Shown here one piece after another: positions 52,868-64,000 of a DNA stretch of 64,000 nt (position 1 is the stretch's first letter; every line of letters begins with the position of its first letter). This DNA comes from Neelides folsomi (Eukaryota > Arthropoda > Collembola > Neelipleona > Neelidae), in the NCBI GenBank assembly GCA_034687125.1, contig JAQGBZ010000266.1:1-64000 (forward strand), written 5' to 3'. The translations under genes were made by a program, and so were the position numbers. The notes below the pieces were generated by a model. It made no database searches. It worked only from the letters and a program-made list of their open reading frames with translations, and was not told where the DNA came from.

Positions 52868-52873
52868 AATAAA
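52868..52873 (+). terminator. AATAAA polyadenylation signal for gustavus
   Basis: AATAAA about 470 nt past the gustavus stop codon, within AT-rich 3' sequence and upstream of the hAT-like insertion. Confidence 0.5.
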
Positions 52874-53186
52874 CTATGTATTTACGATATGACTCTCGGT
52901 ATCTCCAAGATGAGTAAAAAAAGCATTTTAGCTCATTCAGTCAGCTTCAACTTGTAGAGCTATATTATATTATGTAAGTTTTGTAACACTTACTATACAA
53001 TATAGCGAAAAACAGAGTTGAATACATTTTTTGCTTTATAGACTTATAATGATAACTTTTTTGTTGACTGTCGATAAACATTAATTAAAAATATTTGATA
53101 AGAATTGAATCATATTAGACATATTATTATTACACTAGGATGAACACTACAATTCAATGGTGGGCAAAGGTCTGACCGTCGGGTAT

Positions 53187-53322
53187 CGGACTCGGTAAAA
53201 TTTAAATCAAAATGGTACGGACCCGGGCGAACTCGGTAAAATTAAAATCTAAATCGTACGGACCCGGACGGACTCGGTAAAATAAAAATTAAAATCGGTC
53301 GGACTCGGGCGGACTGGGTAAA
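53187..53322. repeat. Left subterminal tandem array of the hAT-like element
   Basis: About three diverged ~45-bp units containing CGGACGGACTCGGTAAAAT followed by an AT-rich spacer and GGTACGGACCC. The same units in the same orientation recur at 54841-55050. Confidence 0.8.
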
Positions 53323-53795
53323 AAACTTCGATCGGGTAATGTCGGGTAATGTCGGGTAAAGTAAAAAATAAAATGAGATTTACCATATTCACTATACATT
53401 TATCCATGCATGTTTAAATAATTATGAAAAATTGTTATAGGGCGAAATTGTTTAATTAATAATTTTTTGTAAAACAGACAAAAATGTTTGTAATAAGCCC
53501 CATTATTAAATTAGATCGAAATATTGACATTAAATAGAAAAACAAACAGTTTGTTAACTTATTAAATGATTTACATGCTGATTAAAATCATCTTCTCTTT
53601 ATTGCTTCTAGAATAAAAGACGTCAGTTTGAGAATTCCAATCATTTCGAATCAATTTGATTGGGCCTATTAGACAATAATAAATTAATTGTTAGTTTTCA
53701 ACAATATTGACTAGGTAAATGCATCTTCCAAAAATATTATTAAATTAAAGTAACTATCTTTTCTTTGGTGCATTGAATTAAATCTCTTCAGATAC

Positions 53796-54011
53796 TTAAT
53801 CAGGTAGGGGACTGTAATGATCAGCACAATCAACGATAAAAATGCCATGATAAAATGACTTTTCCATGATCTTGTCAAATAATTCTGATTTGCCATTTTC
53901 TTTTGCAACCGATTGAAGTTTATCCAATACCATTTTTTGCACTGTTGTCTTCGCTTGTTCATAAATCTCGACATTCTTCTCAAGCTCAGCTTTTGTTTGT
54001 GCTCCTCCCAT
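53796..54011 (-). CDS. Coding-like fragment inside the hAT-like element
   Basis: The frame MGGAQTKAELEKNVEIYEQA... is 71 codons with an amphipathic-helix composition (Lys/Glu/Leu) and begins right after an acceptor-like TTTTAG. An overlapping shifted frame in the 53711-54070 ORF encodes a hydrophobic span (IVLIITVPYLIKYLKRF), so a frameshifted gene fragment is possible. It is unlike any transposase I know. It could be captured host sequence or chance. Confidence 0.3.
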   Translation of the reverse strand: MGGAQTKAELEKNVEIYEQAKTTVQKMVLDKLQSVAKENGKSELFDKIMEKSFYHGIFIVDCADHYSPLPD

Positions 54012-54353
54012 CTAAAATAACAACATAAAGAATTAGAATGTGAAACATTATAAATGTTATTTAAATACAATTAATAATATTTTAAATCTTATTTTGTTAG
54101 ATTTGTGATGCGATTTATTTTGTGTCCGTCAATCCCCAGCGATGTAATGCTAACCCTTATATTTCTGAGTCACAGTTTTCTGAGTTTTCTTATATAAAAT
54201 ATTTTTAAAAAAGGGTTAAAAATATCTTGTGATAAGGAAAACTTTATATAAACATTCTAAAATGTTAATTTATAATAAAATATATTTATGTATTTAAATA
54301 TATTTTTATATAAATTATTACAAACATACTTCTATGTTATTGATGATAACGAA

Positions 54354-54686
54354 CCAGATTTTGCACCTTCAAACATTTCCTCAAAATTTATGGAGAAACT
54401 ATTGCAAAAATTGCACATTTTTAACTCTTTCAGTTTTTCATTTAAACTTATTTAATGGTAAAATAATAATTTCATTTAATACTTAAAGAATCACATATAG
54501 TACCTATATAATATAGATATGATGCAGAAATTGAAGATATTAAAAAACATTGATAAAGCACAAGATAACTCAATGTTGTTAAATTATTTTTAACTATTAA
54601 AATACTTTGAAAGAGTTAAAAAAGTTCAATTTTCTCCATAGTTTTTCTATAAAATTTGAAGAAATGTTTGAACGTGCAAAATCTGG
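54354..54686. mobile_element. Inverted-repeat element nested in the hAT-like transposon
   Basis: CCAGATTTTGCACCTTCAAA at the left is matched by the inverted right arm, and pairing continues with mismatches for about 90 bp to TTTTTAACTCTTTCA. Weaker pairing extends outward to about 54337 and 54704. There is no coding capacity. It is probably a MITE or a palindromic segment of the host element. Confidence 0.68.
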
Positions 54687-54840
54687 TTTATCAGCCCTAA
54701 TATATCACGTACAAAATAAATTTCTATAGTATTATATTTAATATTATAATTTATGAAACCAAAAAGCTCAGTATAGTCACTTTACCAAATTACCCGATAT
54801 TTACCTGGTACGGTAATGTTCGGACACTGGAAAATGTTCG

Positions 54841-55050
54841 GACGCGGACGGACTCGGTAAAATTAAAATCTAAATGGTACGGACCCGGACGGACTCGGTA
54901 AAATTAAAATCTAAATCGTACGGACCCGGACGGACTCGGTAAAATAAAAATTAAATTGGTCGGACCCGGACGGACTCGGGTAAGGAAAAAATTAAATTGG
55001 TCGGACTCGGGTAAAGAAAAAATAAAATCGTACGGACCCGAGTCCGTCCG
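54841..55050. repeat. Right subterminal tandem array of the hAT-like element
   Basis: Four to five ~45-bp units with CGGACGGACTCGGTAAAAT and GGTACGGACCC, in the same direct orientation as the left array. The minus-strand 66-codon frame across it is an artefact of the repeat. Confidence 0.82.
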
Positions 55051-55387
55051 GCGTCTGAGTCTGGTTTTTACCCGATCGGGACTAATTGCCCACCTTTGAT
55101 ACAATTTAAGTAATTATTATATTAAAAACAGATCTATTTACCTTTTATGTACTTCCGTTACGGAATAAAAAAAATTTTCGATGCTGACAAAAAAGGTTAA
55201 AACACTTGATATCAATTGATCAAAGAAGCGTTTTTATTTAAATAATATAAATAATAATTATCCGTATACAACTTAATTTGTAGTGGATCATTTTTTTGTA
55301 AATAAATACCTAAATGGATTTTTAATCTTTAAAATGCACAATAATAATAACAATACTCATTTTGAAAATTGATTTTCATTGACCATC

Positions 55388-57908
55388 TCATGCATTTTTC
55401 ATTTTCCTATTCATTTCTGGAGGAGAAGGTTTGAGAGGAGAATGGGCAATAAAAGGTCGAGGTAATGGAACTTGGAAATTTATAGATTTCCCTAGTGAGT
55501 TCCCCTTAGGTGGATTGTATAGTTGGGGAAGCCCGAGGGATCCCTTAACTCCCAACGCTTTACAAACTGGATAAGCTTTACTGCAACTCTCAGCTTCATT
55601 CCGACCCGTTTGACCCGCCTTGGCCAAATGTTGAGAGAGGGACGAATTGGTTCCTTCTGTTTTGAGAAGAAGCTTGCTGATCGCCGAGCTGCAAATGTCA
55701 ATACATTGTATTCATTCAATTGGCCACAAGGTGTTTTATTCTTTGGATGTCTTTGGAAGTCTTTTGGAGGGAAAAAGTTCCGAGAAACTTGACATGGGAA
55801 AAATAGGGTGAAAAACAGTGGGGAATACTTTTCTAGGGAAAAATAAATTGCCTTGGATGAAACAAGAACGAGAAAAGCGAAGGAATAAGATTGGTTAATG
55901 GGCGAGTTCGGGGTTTTTACCTCAACATTGACCCAACTGGTCTTCCCTTTGGTCCAAGCTCTTCGACAAGAATTTGATTAGCAACACAAACTTCTCGGTG
56001 TGTGCATTCTAAAGGTATTTTCCCATCCCGGGCGTGTGCCACGACATTCTGTACAAAAAATTGTAGTAAAATAAAATATTTGTATTTATTTAAAATTCAT
56101 GTCATTCGCTCCTACCTGTACTTCATTATTATCATTATACTTACTTATTATACTTATTGTTAGCTTAATTTGGAATTTAAACATGCGAAAAGTTGGAAAA
56201 AAGCAAAGAAATAAAAAAGTTAACAATGAGGAATCGCATGGTGCATATGGTAAACTCCTTGTGATAAAAATTCTATTCGTATGCAAAAATGAGAGAAAAT
56301 TGTCTGCATTATTCAAAACGGCATTGAGGGATTTTCCTTATAAATATTGATTTTCGATTTTGAGAAGTTTCCTTCCTCTACAATACACTTTGGTTCCTTT
56401 ACCCGAGAGAGGAAAAACATTAAAGGGAGAGATTTTCATATTTACCAAGGAAGGAAGGACAAGTCGACAGATTCTATCAACTTGATTCTCCCCAGATCTT
56501 TCGTCAGAACCTTCCTCAGTCAAATCTTCATTATCCTCTGCGCCTCGCTTCTTCCTGCCTGATGTTGTCGTGGTGGTTGTTGTAGTGAGAGCCAAGAGAA
56601 CATTCTAATACAAATATAATACATAATACAATACAATTACAATTATATTACCTAATATACAAATATATTAGATATGTAAATAGTATGTATATTAGATATA
56701 CAAATAGTATCTTGGATAAGCATCATAAATGGTGTATCAGTATGATAATACAACTCAAATGTCAGCAATGATTTGTTTGTGATAATAGCTCGGGGTGAAC
56801 TTTACCGTTATTTGAACTTACCTGGAGAAGGGAAAGAAGTCCCAAAAGGCCAAGGAGACCAATGGCGCTTGTGTTCACATGGCTCTCCTTCGTCTGATAC
56901 CTGACATTCAATAATCAACCTTTTAGACCAACTTTTGTTTACCCGTGGACAGAGCTTTTGTACAAATAGATTAAAGGTGAGAGAAGGGTTGTAAACAAAA
57001 TGTTTATAAGTAACTTATTTATCTGTCTATGTAACCCTAACGTATTATGTATTACTCTATTACTTTAGGTTAGTTTTATAGAGTATAGAGTATACAAGTA
57101 GAGTATAAATAAGTAAAGTACACTACATAGTATTTGTAAAAATAGTTTTACCCATAACCGTGACCATGACTTGACCCAGACGCATATCCTCCAAACTCAG
57201 GTTCAGCTAAAGTTCATTCATAATAAATACAAGTTGAAGGAAATAAAAATATAATGAGAATTTTCTTAAGGTTGGGCTTAAGGTCTTTAAGGTAGAACAT
57301 TGGGACATTGAAAGAATTAGAACATTGAACATTACCAAGATAGGCGTAATCGTTAACGCTTGCGGCTGCTACTTGATTACTCGGCGAAGCTCCGACGTCA
57401 TTGAAGTAAGAGGCTCTTCCGGGTCTTTGGTAATAATACCCGGCGTCCAAATCTACCAATATTATGAGTTTATGAGATTAAAGGTTATAAGTTATAAGAA
57501 CACTGTGAGAGTTTAATTTTTACCTGTGGCATATGAACCCGGGTAGTATCGGTTATTGTTTGAATAGGTCGGATTCCCATAGTAGGGCTGTTGGACTTGG
57601 ATTGGACTTGGTTGGGAATGATATCCGTAATATCCGGAATAGTAATTCTCGGTCGTTTGCTGTTGTTGGTACTTTAAGTGTTTCTTCTCTATCACACTAA
57701 TCGCTTCGGCATCTTCCTCCGACTGAGTCGACCGAAGCCCCATGTTCGAATGCATATTGGTCGAATGGGAATTCTGGGTTGGTTTTGTAGGCAGCTTTGC
57801 ACCCGCAGCTCCCGGGAATTCCGATTTAATGGTCAAAAATGCGGCAAGAATAAGAAGAATTCCCGAGGAAGTTGTGAATCTCACATTTTCGTATTTACTC
57901 ATCTTCAT
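55388..57908 (-). CDS. Secreted Gly/Tyr-rich precursor A with furin site and 4-Cys domain
   Basis: Seven exons: 57524-57908, 57336-57452, 57152-57206, 56822-56900, 56446-56604, 55921-56048, 55388-55688, 1224 nt, 407 aa. MKMSKYENVRF precedes a hydrophobic signal (SGILLILAAFLTIKS). Then come a Tyr/Gln/Asn-rich region (ENYYSGYYGYHSQPSP), a hydrophobic exon (SAIGLLGLLGLLSLLQ), a Thr run and RKKR near residue 229, which fits a furin-type site. The C-terminal domain has HARDGKIPLECTHREVCVAN and AESCSKAYPVCKAL. It shares exon order, phases and these motifs with the gene at 59587-63562, so the two arose by duplication. I recognise no named family. A structural cuticle, silk or matrix role is only a guess from composition. 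Confidence 0.85.
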
Positions 57909-59586
57909 GATCTGAGGAGTTATTGGGATATGGATGGGGATTTTGGGAGTAGTGTGAAACAAGGAGGTTTCTTGCTGATCGATCCAACACGACTGATTTA
58001 CCCAGGGAATAAAAGACCCAGGACGTGAATTGACTAAGATGATTTCAATTGGAATGCATTCATTCGCTGATCACATTTGGGTGAAAAAGCGTGAAGTTGA
58101 ACAGCCCAAATAAGTGTCTCTTAAAAGTAGGAAAATTAGTGGTGGGAATCATTGAGTCGTAATGAAGAATGAGTAAAATTGGACCTGTTCGATCGGAACT
58201 CCCATAAAACACGAGAGTTCAAATAACATTCCCGTACATTCCCCAATATCGTAAATCTTTTTTCCAATGTGCATTGCGGCTTCGAGAGGATCCCATTCAT
58301 GACATTCATTTGAAATGAAACGAGGAGAATTCAATGTCTTGTACATTGATTATAATATATGAAATTGAATGAAAGACAAGGAGTTCAAATGTATGTAAAC
58401 ACACTTCACGTGAGAATCGTCACATTCAACAAATGTTCATGCTAATACAATAAATAATACAATACTTGTATAGTTAAATATTGAACTATTTACATGTGTA
58501 TAAACTTACATATATAAATGAATATAGGGGAAATCTATGAAAATCTTTCCATTGTATTAAAAACACAAATGGGTTTATTACATGAGAATAAGAATAGACA
58601 TTCAATTCATATACTTATTGGATTAAGTGGTATATGTCTGAATGTATTGAAGATGTACCATATGTATGTATTTGTATGTAGAGTATGTAAATTCAATGTA
58701 GGCTAAAGCTCATCCCTTGGAATTTAGACACGCTCCATTAGTCCTATGGGTTGATCTATAAACATTAAAGCCCCAATTCCCAGCGACATGCTTTGCAGCA
58801 CTTTGAGCCAATACTAAATTGGTAATGTGTAAGCGTGTGAGTTGATTGTCGATTGCTTAAAAAACCGACTATATCAATAAATCGAATTAAATGATGAATT
58901 TTGTATTGCGGGTTATACAGGCTTATACTTTTGTAAGCTGAATATGAAGAGTATCTGCCTTACATGCCTCTACCATACCTATAAGTATAAATGCATTTAG
59001 TTAGGTATTATATGCTTACTTAAAGTTAGTATTAGCTAATTGCCACTATCTGTATTCTTTAATAAATAACATCTAACAACATCTTATACAATGTATACCT
59101 CATATAACTTACAATATTTATAGTAGTATGAGATATTTACGATTAGGTTCATCAAAATGAACATGCGATAAATCTGCATTATGCATAAAATAATTTACTT
59201 TTTGATTTTCATTATTTATTAAAATAAAATCGGTTATACACGTATAAGCCGTATAACTATCAAAAGTAAGTCAATTTAATTAGTACAATAGTATTCATGA
59301 TATAAAATACCCATATTAATATCCATTAATACGCTTAAAGTTAGGCGAATTTATAAATTCAACACTAATTAGAAATTAGATATAAAATGTTCTATAATTA
59401 AAATAAATTATGATGCATAAACTTAATAGGTAAACTACTGTAGATAATTTTTAAGATAATTTACATTTGATATTGGAATTTTAATGATAGTGGAATACAC
59501 AACGATAATAATAAATATAAAAAAATATGAACATGGATATTGGATATACTTTTAGTATTGGTAGTAACAATTAAATGATCTTTTTC
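57909..59586. other. Spacer between the two precursor genes
   Basis: It holds the promoter of precursor A and the 3' UTR of precursor B. A minus frame at 58149-58346 (65 codons, with IGECTGMLFELSCFMG) is followed by a GT but has no clear acceptor and no likeness to either neighbour. No repeat was recognised. Confidence 0.4.
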
Positions 59587-62500
59587 TTATGTGTTTATAC
59601 TTTCGATTGAAGGTATATAAATGTTCTTTGCTATTTTAAGTTCTGGACATTCAAGATAAATTCTTTCACACTCCCCACCTTTATCGAGCCGTCCAAGTTG
59701 AGCGGCTTTCTCTGTTTGTTTAACGATTGAACCGCTCTTGTCCACTTCCCTCAGCATTTTCCCAATCACTTTGCTATCATGTTCAAAAAAAGGTTTAATG
59801 GAATCATTCTCAAATAACTACTTATATTTTTTACCTTAACATTTGCCCAAGGTTTCGTCCTCTATGCTCCATTTCTTTTGAGAGAACTCGATTTGCCCGA
59901 CATACTTCAATATGTGTGCATTCAATTTTTATTTTTCCGTCGCCTGCATGGGCCACAGCATTCTTGAAAATAAAAATTATTACCAATTTAAGCATTTTAC
60001 ATATTCGGGCACGTTTATAATATTCACGAATGTCAAAAAACAATTAATAAATTAATAACAATTAAAAATGATTAAAAACATCATTTTAAAAGGGTTAAAA
60101 TGATGTTACCAATAAAGGCATCATGAGACGAATTATTTTTTGTTCTTCGCTCTCATCATCAATGTCATTTTCTGAAAATTTTGAATCTGCTTCTCTTCTT
60201 TTTCTACCCATCATTGTAGTTGTCATCTGGCGTAATACAGTCTAAAAAAATTATCATTTTGTTAAACATTGAAATAATTTTATAATTTATAATTTATGGT
60301 AATATATGTATGCACAGAATATTTATTGATATTAAATTAACTAATTAAATCTTAATTGTCAGTTTAATGGTGAAAGTTTTGTCATTGGGATGTCTTTTTT
60401 ATTTCATGTTTGATTCTCTTACATTTATGTTATTAGAGACGTTCTCTATGCATATTTATCAACTGTCGAATATTTTACATTAAATGAATATTACCTGAAG
60501 AAAAGACACGAGACCAAGAACCTCAAAATGGAAACAATCTCGTCAGATTATGATATTTTAATTTATATTTGTTTTAGAATCAGTAAATATTTAAACTGCT
60601 ACAATATAATATTTTGAATAAAATTCTTATTTTTGCATTATTTAATTCCTCTCACCCCAAGAAGTCCAAGTGCTGAATTGCATTCTTTCCCTTTCCTATA
60701 TCAAAAGTATCTTTTTATATTAACTTTTAAAAAATTAAGCTTCTAAAGCCTCTCTTTTAAATAACACATTTACAATAAACTCAGCATTGTGCTTTGCTCT
60801 GTGCATCTAAAACTAAAATCACTGTCATACATACCAAATATCATACCATACCATATCCTATTCTATGTACCATACCAATACCGATACATTAATACTACTT
60901 AAGTTATGATATACTGATAAGTATACTACATTACCTATTATGTGATATAAACTAAGAACTTCCCTTTATATTGAAAACACCTGAAAACTTTATTCCTATT
61001 TCGATCGAACTGGATTTTGTCAGGATCATGTCATAATAATGTCATTAAAGATGAAAAGGAAAAAGAGAATACAAAAGGAACTTTTCGTACCTGAATAAGT
61101 GAAAGTAAAGAAAGGAAGCCCAATAAGCCGACAGCTGAAGAATTCACCGACCCCTTCCCATACCTACACGAATATCATTATGACATGATCTTTTCAAAAA
61201 ATTTAATTTAAATTTTCAAGAATGGTATGTTTAATATTGGGAATATTGTAAGTATACATAAGTATTAAACCTGTGTAGGTATTTTATATAAAAATTGAAA
61301 ATAGGAAACTCGGCCTCTTCAACACGCTTCTGTTATACTTTTTTCAATTTTAATAAAAGAATAAAAGGAAATTTAAACTTTGTCCCATATTCCTCCGAAT
61401 TAAAATTGTACAGGGTGATTCGTTAACGTTTGAACACTATTTATTAATTATTTTATAGCTAAAATCAACATTAATATTCCAATTAGCGATTTTTCTTTGC
61501 TAATATACCTTTTATGGTTAAAATCAAAATATAGTTTTGTTTAAAATTACAACGGGTAAAACCCGGAAAATGAAAGCGTGGTAAAAGCATTTTTCCGGAA
61601 AAGTTTAATGCAAATGAAATACCCGTGAAAATCTTTAAAACTCAGTTTAGATTGATAAATTGGAACAATACATAACATCAAGAACTGAATTGGATTAATA
61701 AAAACAACAAAGACCCAAGGATTAGCAAACCAGATAAAATCGAGATCGAAGGAGAGTTGAGAGGACCAAACTCCAGAAATTCTCTCTTTCCTTCAATATG
61801 GTATAGAATTAGTAAAATTAGGACTAAATACGTGTAAATTAGGTCTTAAATTAGACTACATTAGCATATTAATAAGAATAGATGATGTTAAATAGAAAAC
61901 ATGGAGGGTTTTCATTAAAATTATTTAGTAAATCATCTGTTCAAACGTTAGCGAATCATCCTGTAGATTATACTGTAGTTAAAAATTTATATTGTATATA
62001 ATACTACATATACTTATTGTAAATGAAAGAGGGAAATAAAATATTACAAATATTGTAATAGTAATCAAACCAATTATTATTAGTATTACAATGTTTGTAA
62101 TTACAATTACGTATTGTAACGATTCTTTTTATTCTTACCCCCCTCCTCCTCCGTAACCACCACCACCACCATGGCCATATCCTCCTCCTCCGCCATGTCC
62201 ATAGCCCCCACCACCACCTCCTCCGTAACCTCCTCCACTATGATGTTACATCAATTTAATTCAAATCAATTATACGACATTCATTCAACTGTGATTGGTA
62301 ATTAGTGATTACATATTGGCTAAATTCTATCATGTTATAAAGCTAACAAGATTTAATGTAAATTAATCAATTTATAATATCAGTAATTATTAAATTACCC
62401 ATAACCACCTCCTCCACCGTATCCTCCTCCCCCACCCCCATAACCTCCTCCTCCCCCACCATATCCTCCTCCGTGACCTCCTCCACCGCCTCCATGACCA

Positions 62501-63562
62501 TATCCACCTCCTCCCCCGCCGCCCCCGTGGCCATATCCGCCGCCTCCGCCACCACCGCCATGACCATAACTTGTTCCAGCAGACGCATAGCCAGCATATT
62601 CAGATTCAGCTAAAATATTCACCGTTTATTGATTATTACTTATTTATATTAATTTAGAATAAATTTGGAGGAATCATGCAATGTGTTGATTCAAGTTAAT
62701 AGTATTGAAGTTTCATATAGTGAAGTAATTTCCTAAATCTATTATAAAGTCTTTAATATCATATATATGGTACATTTTATACAAGATCGATTATGAATTA
62801 ATTTTAAACGCGTAAATGAAATCGCGTTGAAAATTTATAGCTTGGTTGGATAAACATGAGAGTCATTTAACGATTCGACCATTCGACCATTTAATAGTTA
62901 CCTATATTTATATACGCTATGTATTTCAAAATTTTGCTTTTATACATACATATACTTACTGAGCCAAGTTTGCTATCTGTATAATATGTAATTTGTAATA
63001 TGTCATTAAATGGTTGATTACGTCCACTAGAAGAAGAAGCGTGAAGATTCGTCGATGAAAGAGATGTAATTTTCCTTCCGGATTTCCCTTTACTTCTGCT
63101 CCCATAATCATCTACTAACATAAAAGGTTTAACCTATTAATTAAATAATAAACTATTTATGTGCATATTTATTAATACCAGTATAGTAGTAATATAAATA
63201 CAATGTACTTTACATAACTAAACTAGCTATAAATTCAAATGCTATTTTATTTATAAAGTAATTTTCGGCATTTTTAGAAGTACAAATAAAGGCTAATTTA
63301 AATAATTTTGAGATAAATCTATGAGATTAAGTATTTGATATTAGTAAAAACCCAATCTTGATGGATTCAAGTTGTATCTTTGGCCTCCGTAATAACTTGT
63401 ACCGTATGTACCAGGGTCGGCGTAGAGACCTCCCGAAGATGATTCGTGATGGTCACTTGGAGCATCTTCCAAATCCTCACAATTGACCAAATGTAAAAGC
63501 AGTACAAAAATAGTAAATTGCGTGTAAAGAAATAAACTTAGAATTTTCCTCTGATTCCTCAT
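59587..63562 (-). CDS. Secreted Gly-rich precursor B with furin site and 4-Cys domain
   Basis: Eight exons: 63352-63562, 63022-63114, 62399-62609, 62139-62237, 61091-61163, 60110-60241, 59835-59962, 59587-59773, 1134 nt, 377 aa. The start MRNQRKILSLFLYTQFTIFV gives a signal peptide ending near VNC|ED. Exons 3-4 encode GYGHGGGGGG-type repeats. A hydrophobic exon (SAVGLLGFLSLLSLIQ) and RKRR near residue 242 follow. The C-terminal domain has HAGDGKIKIECTHIEVCRAN and GGECERIYLECPEL. A second version of the hydrophobic exon lies at 60495-60695. The exon 2 donor is uncertain: GGAC|GTAATC keeps frame, while a stronger downstream GTAAGT does not. A mariner-type MITE lies in intron 4. It is a paralogue of precursor A, function unknown. 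Confidence 0.82.
60495..60695 (-). other. Alternative version of the hydrophobic exon of precursor B
   Basis: 60656-60695 (KGKECNSALGLLG) and 60495-60521 (VLGLVSFLQ), split by a 134-bp intron, total 67 nt. They begin in phase 2 and end in phase 0, exactly like exon 61091-61163 (73 nt). Using both would shift the frame, so they can only be alternatives, or one is dead. Sequence likeness shows a tandem exon duplication. Confidence 0.68.
61411..61964. mobile_element. 554-bp mariner-type MITE, TA target
   Basis: The terminal inverted repeats CAGGGTGATTCGTTAACGTT and, at the other end, CAGGATGATTCGCTAACGTT continue through TGAACA. TA flanks both ends, as in Tc1/mariner insertions. There is no transposase frame. 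It lies in intron 4 of precursor B. Confidence 0.85.
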
Positions 63563-64000
63563 TTTGGAAATATTAAATAACCCAATTTAATTACAAATGA
63601 ACTTAATCAAGTTAATCAACCCGCGATGAATATTCGGATTTTAATTAAATCCTACCTATAAATTAGAGGAGAAATGAGTGGTACGAAAACAAATTAGACA
63701 CTGAAGATCATTAGTTTGTGCGGTTTTCTCTTATAAGGTCAATATACTAATTGCATGAATAAAAGAGAGCGATCTGGTTGTAATTTAAATAAATGGGATA
63801 TATGGTTTTAGTGGAAGGAGAAGAGACAGGCCCGGAAGTGCGAATTAACTGATTCCAGACAAAAGGAACGAACGAACCGTTAGTAGTTGAATGCAATGAA
63901 ACATCACTCACATGTAATCATGTAATGTTTTGAATTCACAGTGTTTAAGTTAATGTGGCTTCATACATTCCAGGCTTTATTGTGGTAAAGGCTCCATTTT
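63563..64000. other. Upstream region of precursor B, right edge
   Basis: Presumed promoter and 5' UTR of the minus-strand precursor B gene. No open frame, repeat or recognised motif. Confidence 0.45.

Larger units (their letters stand above)
53155..55098. mobile_element. Non-autonomous hAT-like transposon (1.94 kb)
   Basis: The left end CAATGGTGGGCAAAGG and the inverted right end CAAAGGTGGGCAATTAG resemble hAT termini of the CARNGGTGGGCAA type. Flanking 8-mers CTACAATT (53147-53154) and ATACAATT (55099-55106) agree at 7 of 8 positions, fitting an 8-bp target duplication with one later change. Subterminal arrays of GC-rich units occur at both ends. No hAT transposase or BED finger is visible. 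It contains a nested inverted-repeat element and a coding-like fragment. It lies between the 3' ends of gustavus and the following precursor gene. Confidence 0.83.

Noticed and set aside
54904-55104. 66-codon minus frame
   Set aside because: Translation of the subterminal tandem array of the hAT-like element.
58149-58346. 65-codon minus frame with three Cys
   Set aside because: A following GT exists but no clear acceptor and no likeness to the neighbouring precursors; could be an exon but not supported.
62367-62597. 76-codon minus frame rich in Met/Val/Glu
   Set aside because: Shifted frame of the GYGHGG repeat exon of precursor B.
1-64000. tRNA, rRNA, CRISPR arrays, LTR or Polinton-like elements
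   Set aside because: Looked for by eye; no cloverleaf with a conserved TTCRANNC arm, no spaced direct repeats and no polymerase or capsid-type frames were recognised. A scanner could still find weak cases.

Overview
The window is AT-rich eukaryotic nuclear DNA with many short GT-AG introns. Three tandem CLIP-domain trypsin-like protease genes, a gustavus-type SPRY/SOCS gene and Gly/Tyr-rich secreted proteins point to an arthropod. I cannot place it further. Every exon model below was built by eye from open frames, splice signals, phase continuity and paralogue comparison. No transcript or database search was available.

Layout, left to right. 345-9095 (minus): a tandem cluster of three CLIP serine protease genes. 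One is decayed (345-3515), one intact with 446 aa (4514-7245), and one retains only its protease exons (7711-9095). Inverted-repeat DNA elements sit in and between them. 11385-14216: SF3B4 (minus) and NECAP (plus) lie head-to-head with 186 bp between their start codons. 17062-21312: a TPR membrane protein gene (minus) and DDOST/OST48 (plus) are also head-to-head. 21887-30338 (minus): a 13-exon gene for a ~1774-aa RS-rich zinc-finger nuclear protein that I do not recognise. 35236-52399 (plus): a gustavus/SPSB gene with a 13.6-kb first intron and a candidate alternative first exon at 42209-42258. 53155-55098: a non-autonomous hAT-like transposon with subterminal repeat arrays, a nested inverted-repeat element and a coding-like fragment. 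55388-63562 (minus): two paralogous genes for secreted precursors. Each has a signal peptide, a Gly/Tyr-rich region, a short Leu/Gly hydrophobic exon, a furin-type basic site and a C-terminal four-cysteine domain. The second has a duplicated exon whose two versions are frame-compatible only if used alternatively.

How the genes relate: the housekeeping genes (splicing, endocytosis, N-glycosylation) form divergent pairs and share no pathway. The proteases are likely secreted zymogens of an immune or developmental cascade. The paralogous precursor pair is the most novel-looking material. No retroviral, LTR or Polinton-like element was recognised, and no tRNA, rRNA or CRISPR array was seen.
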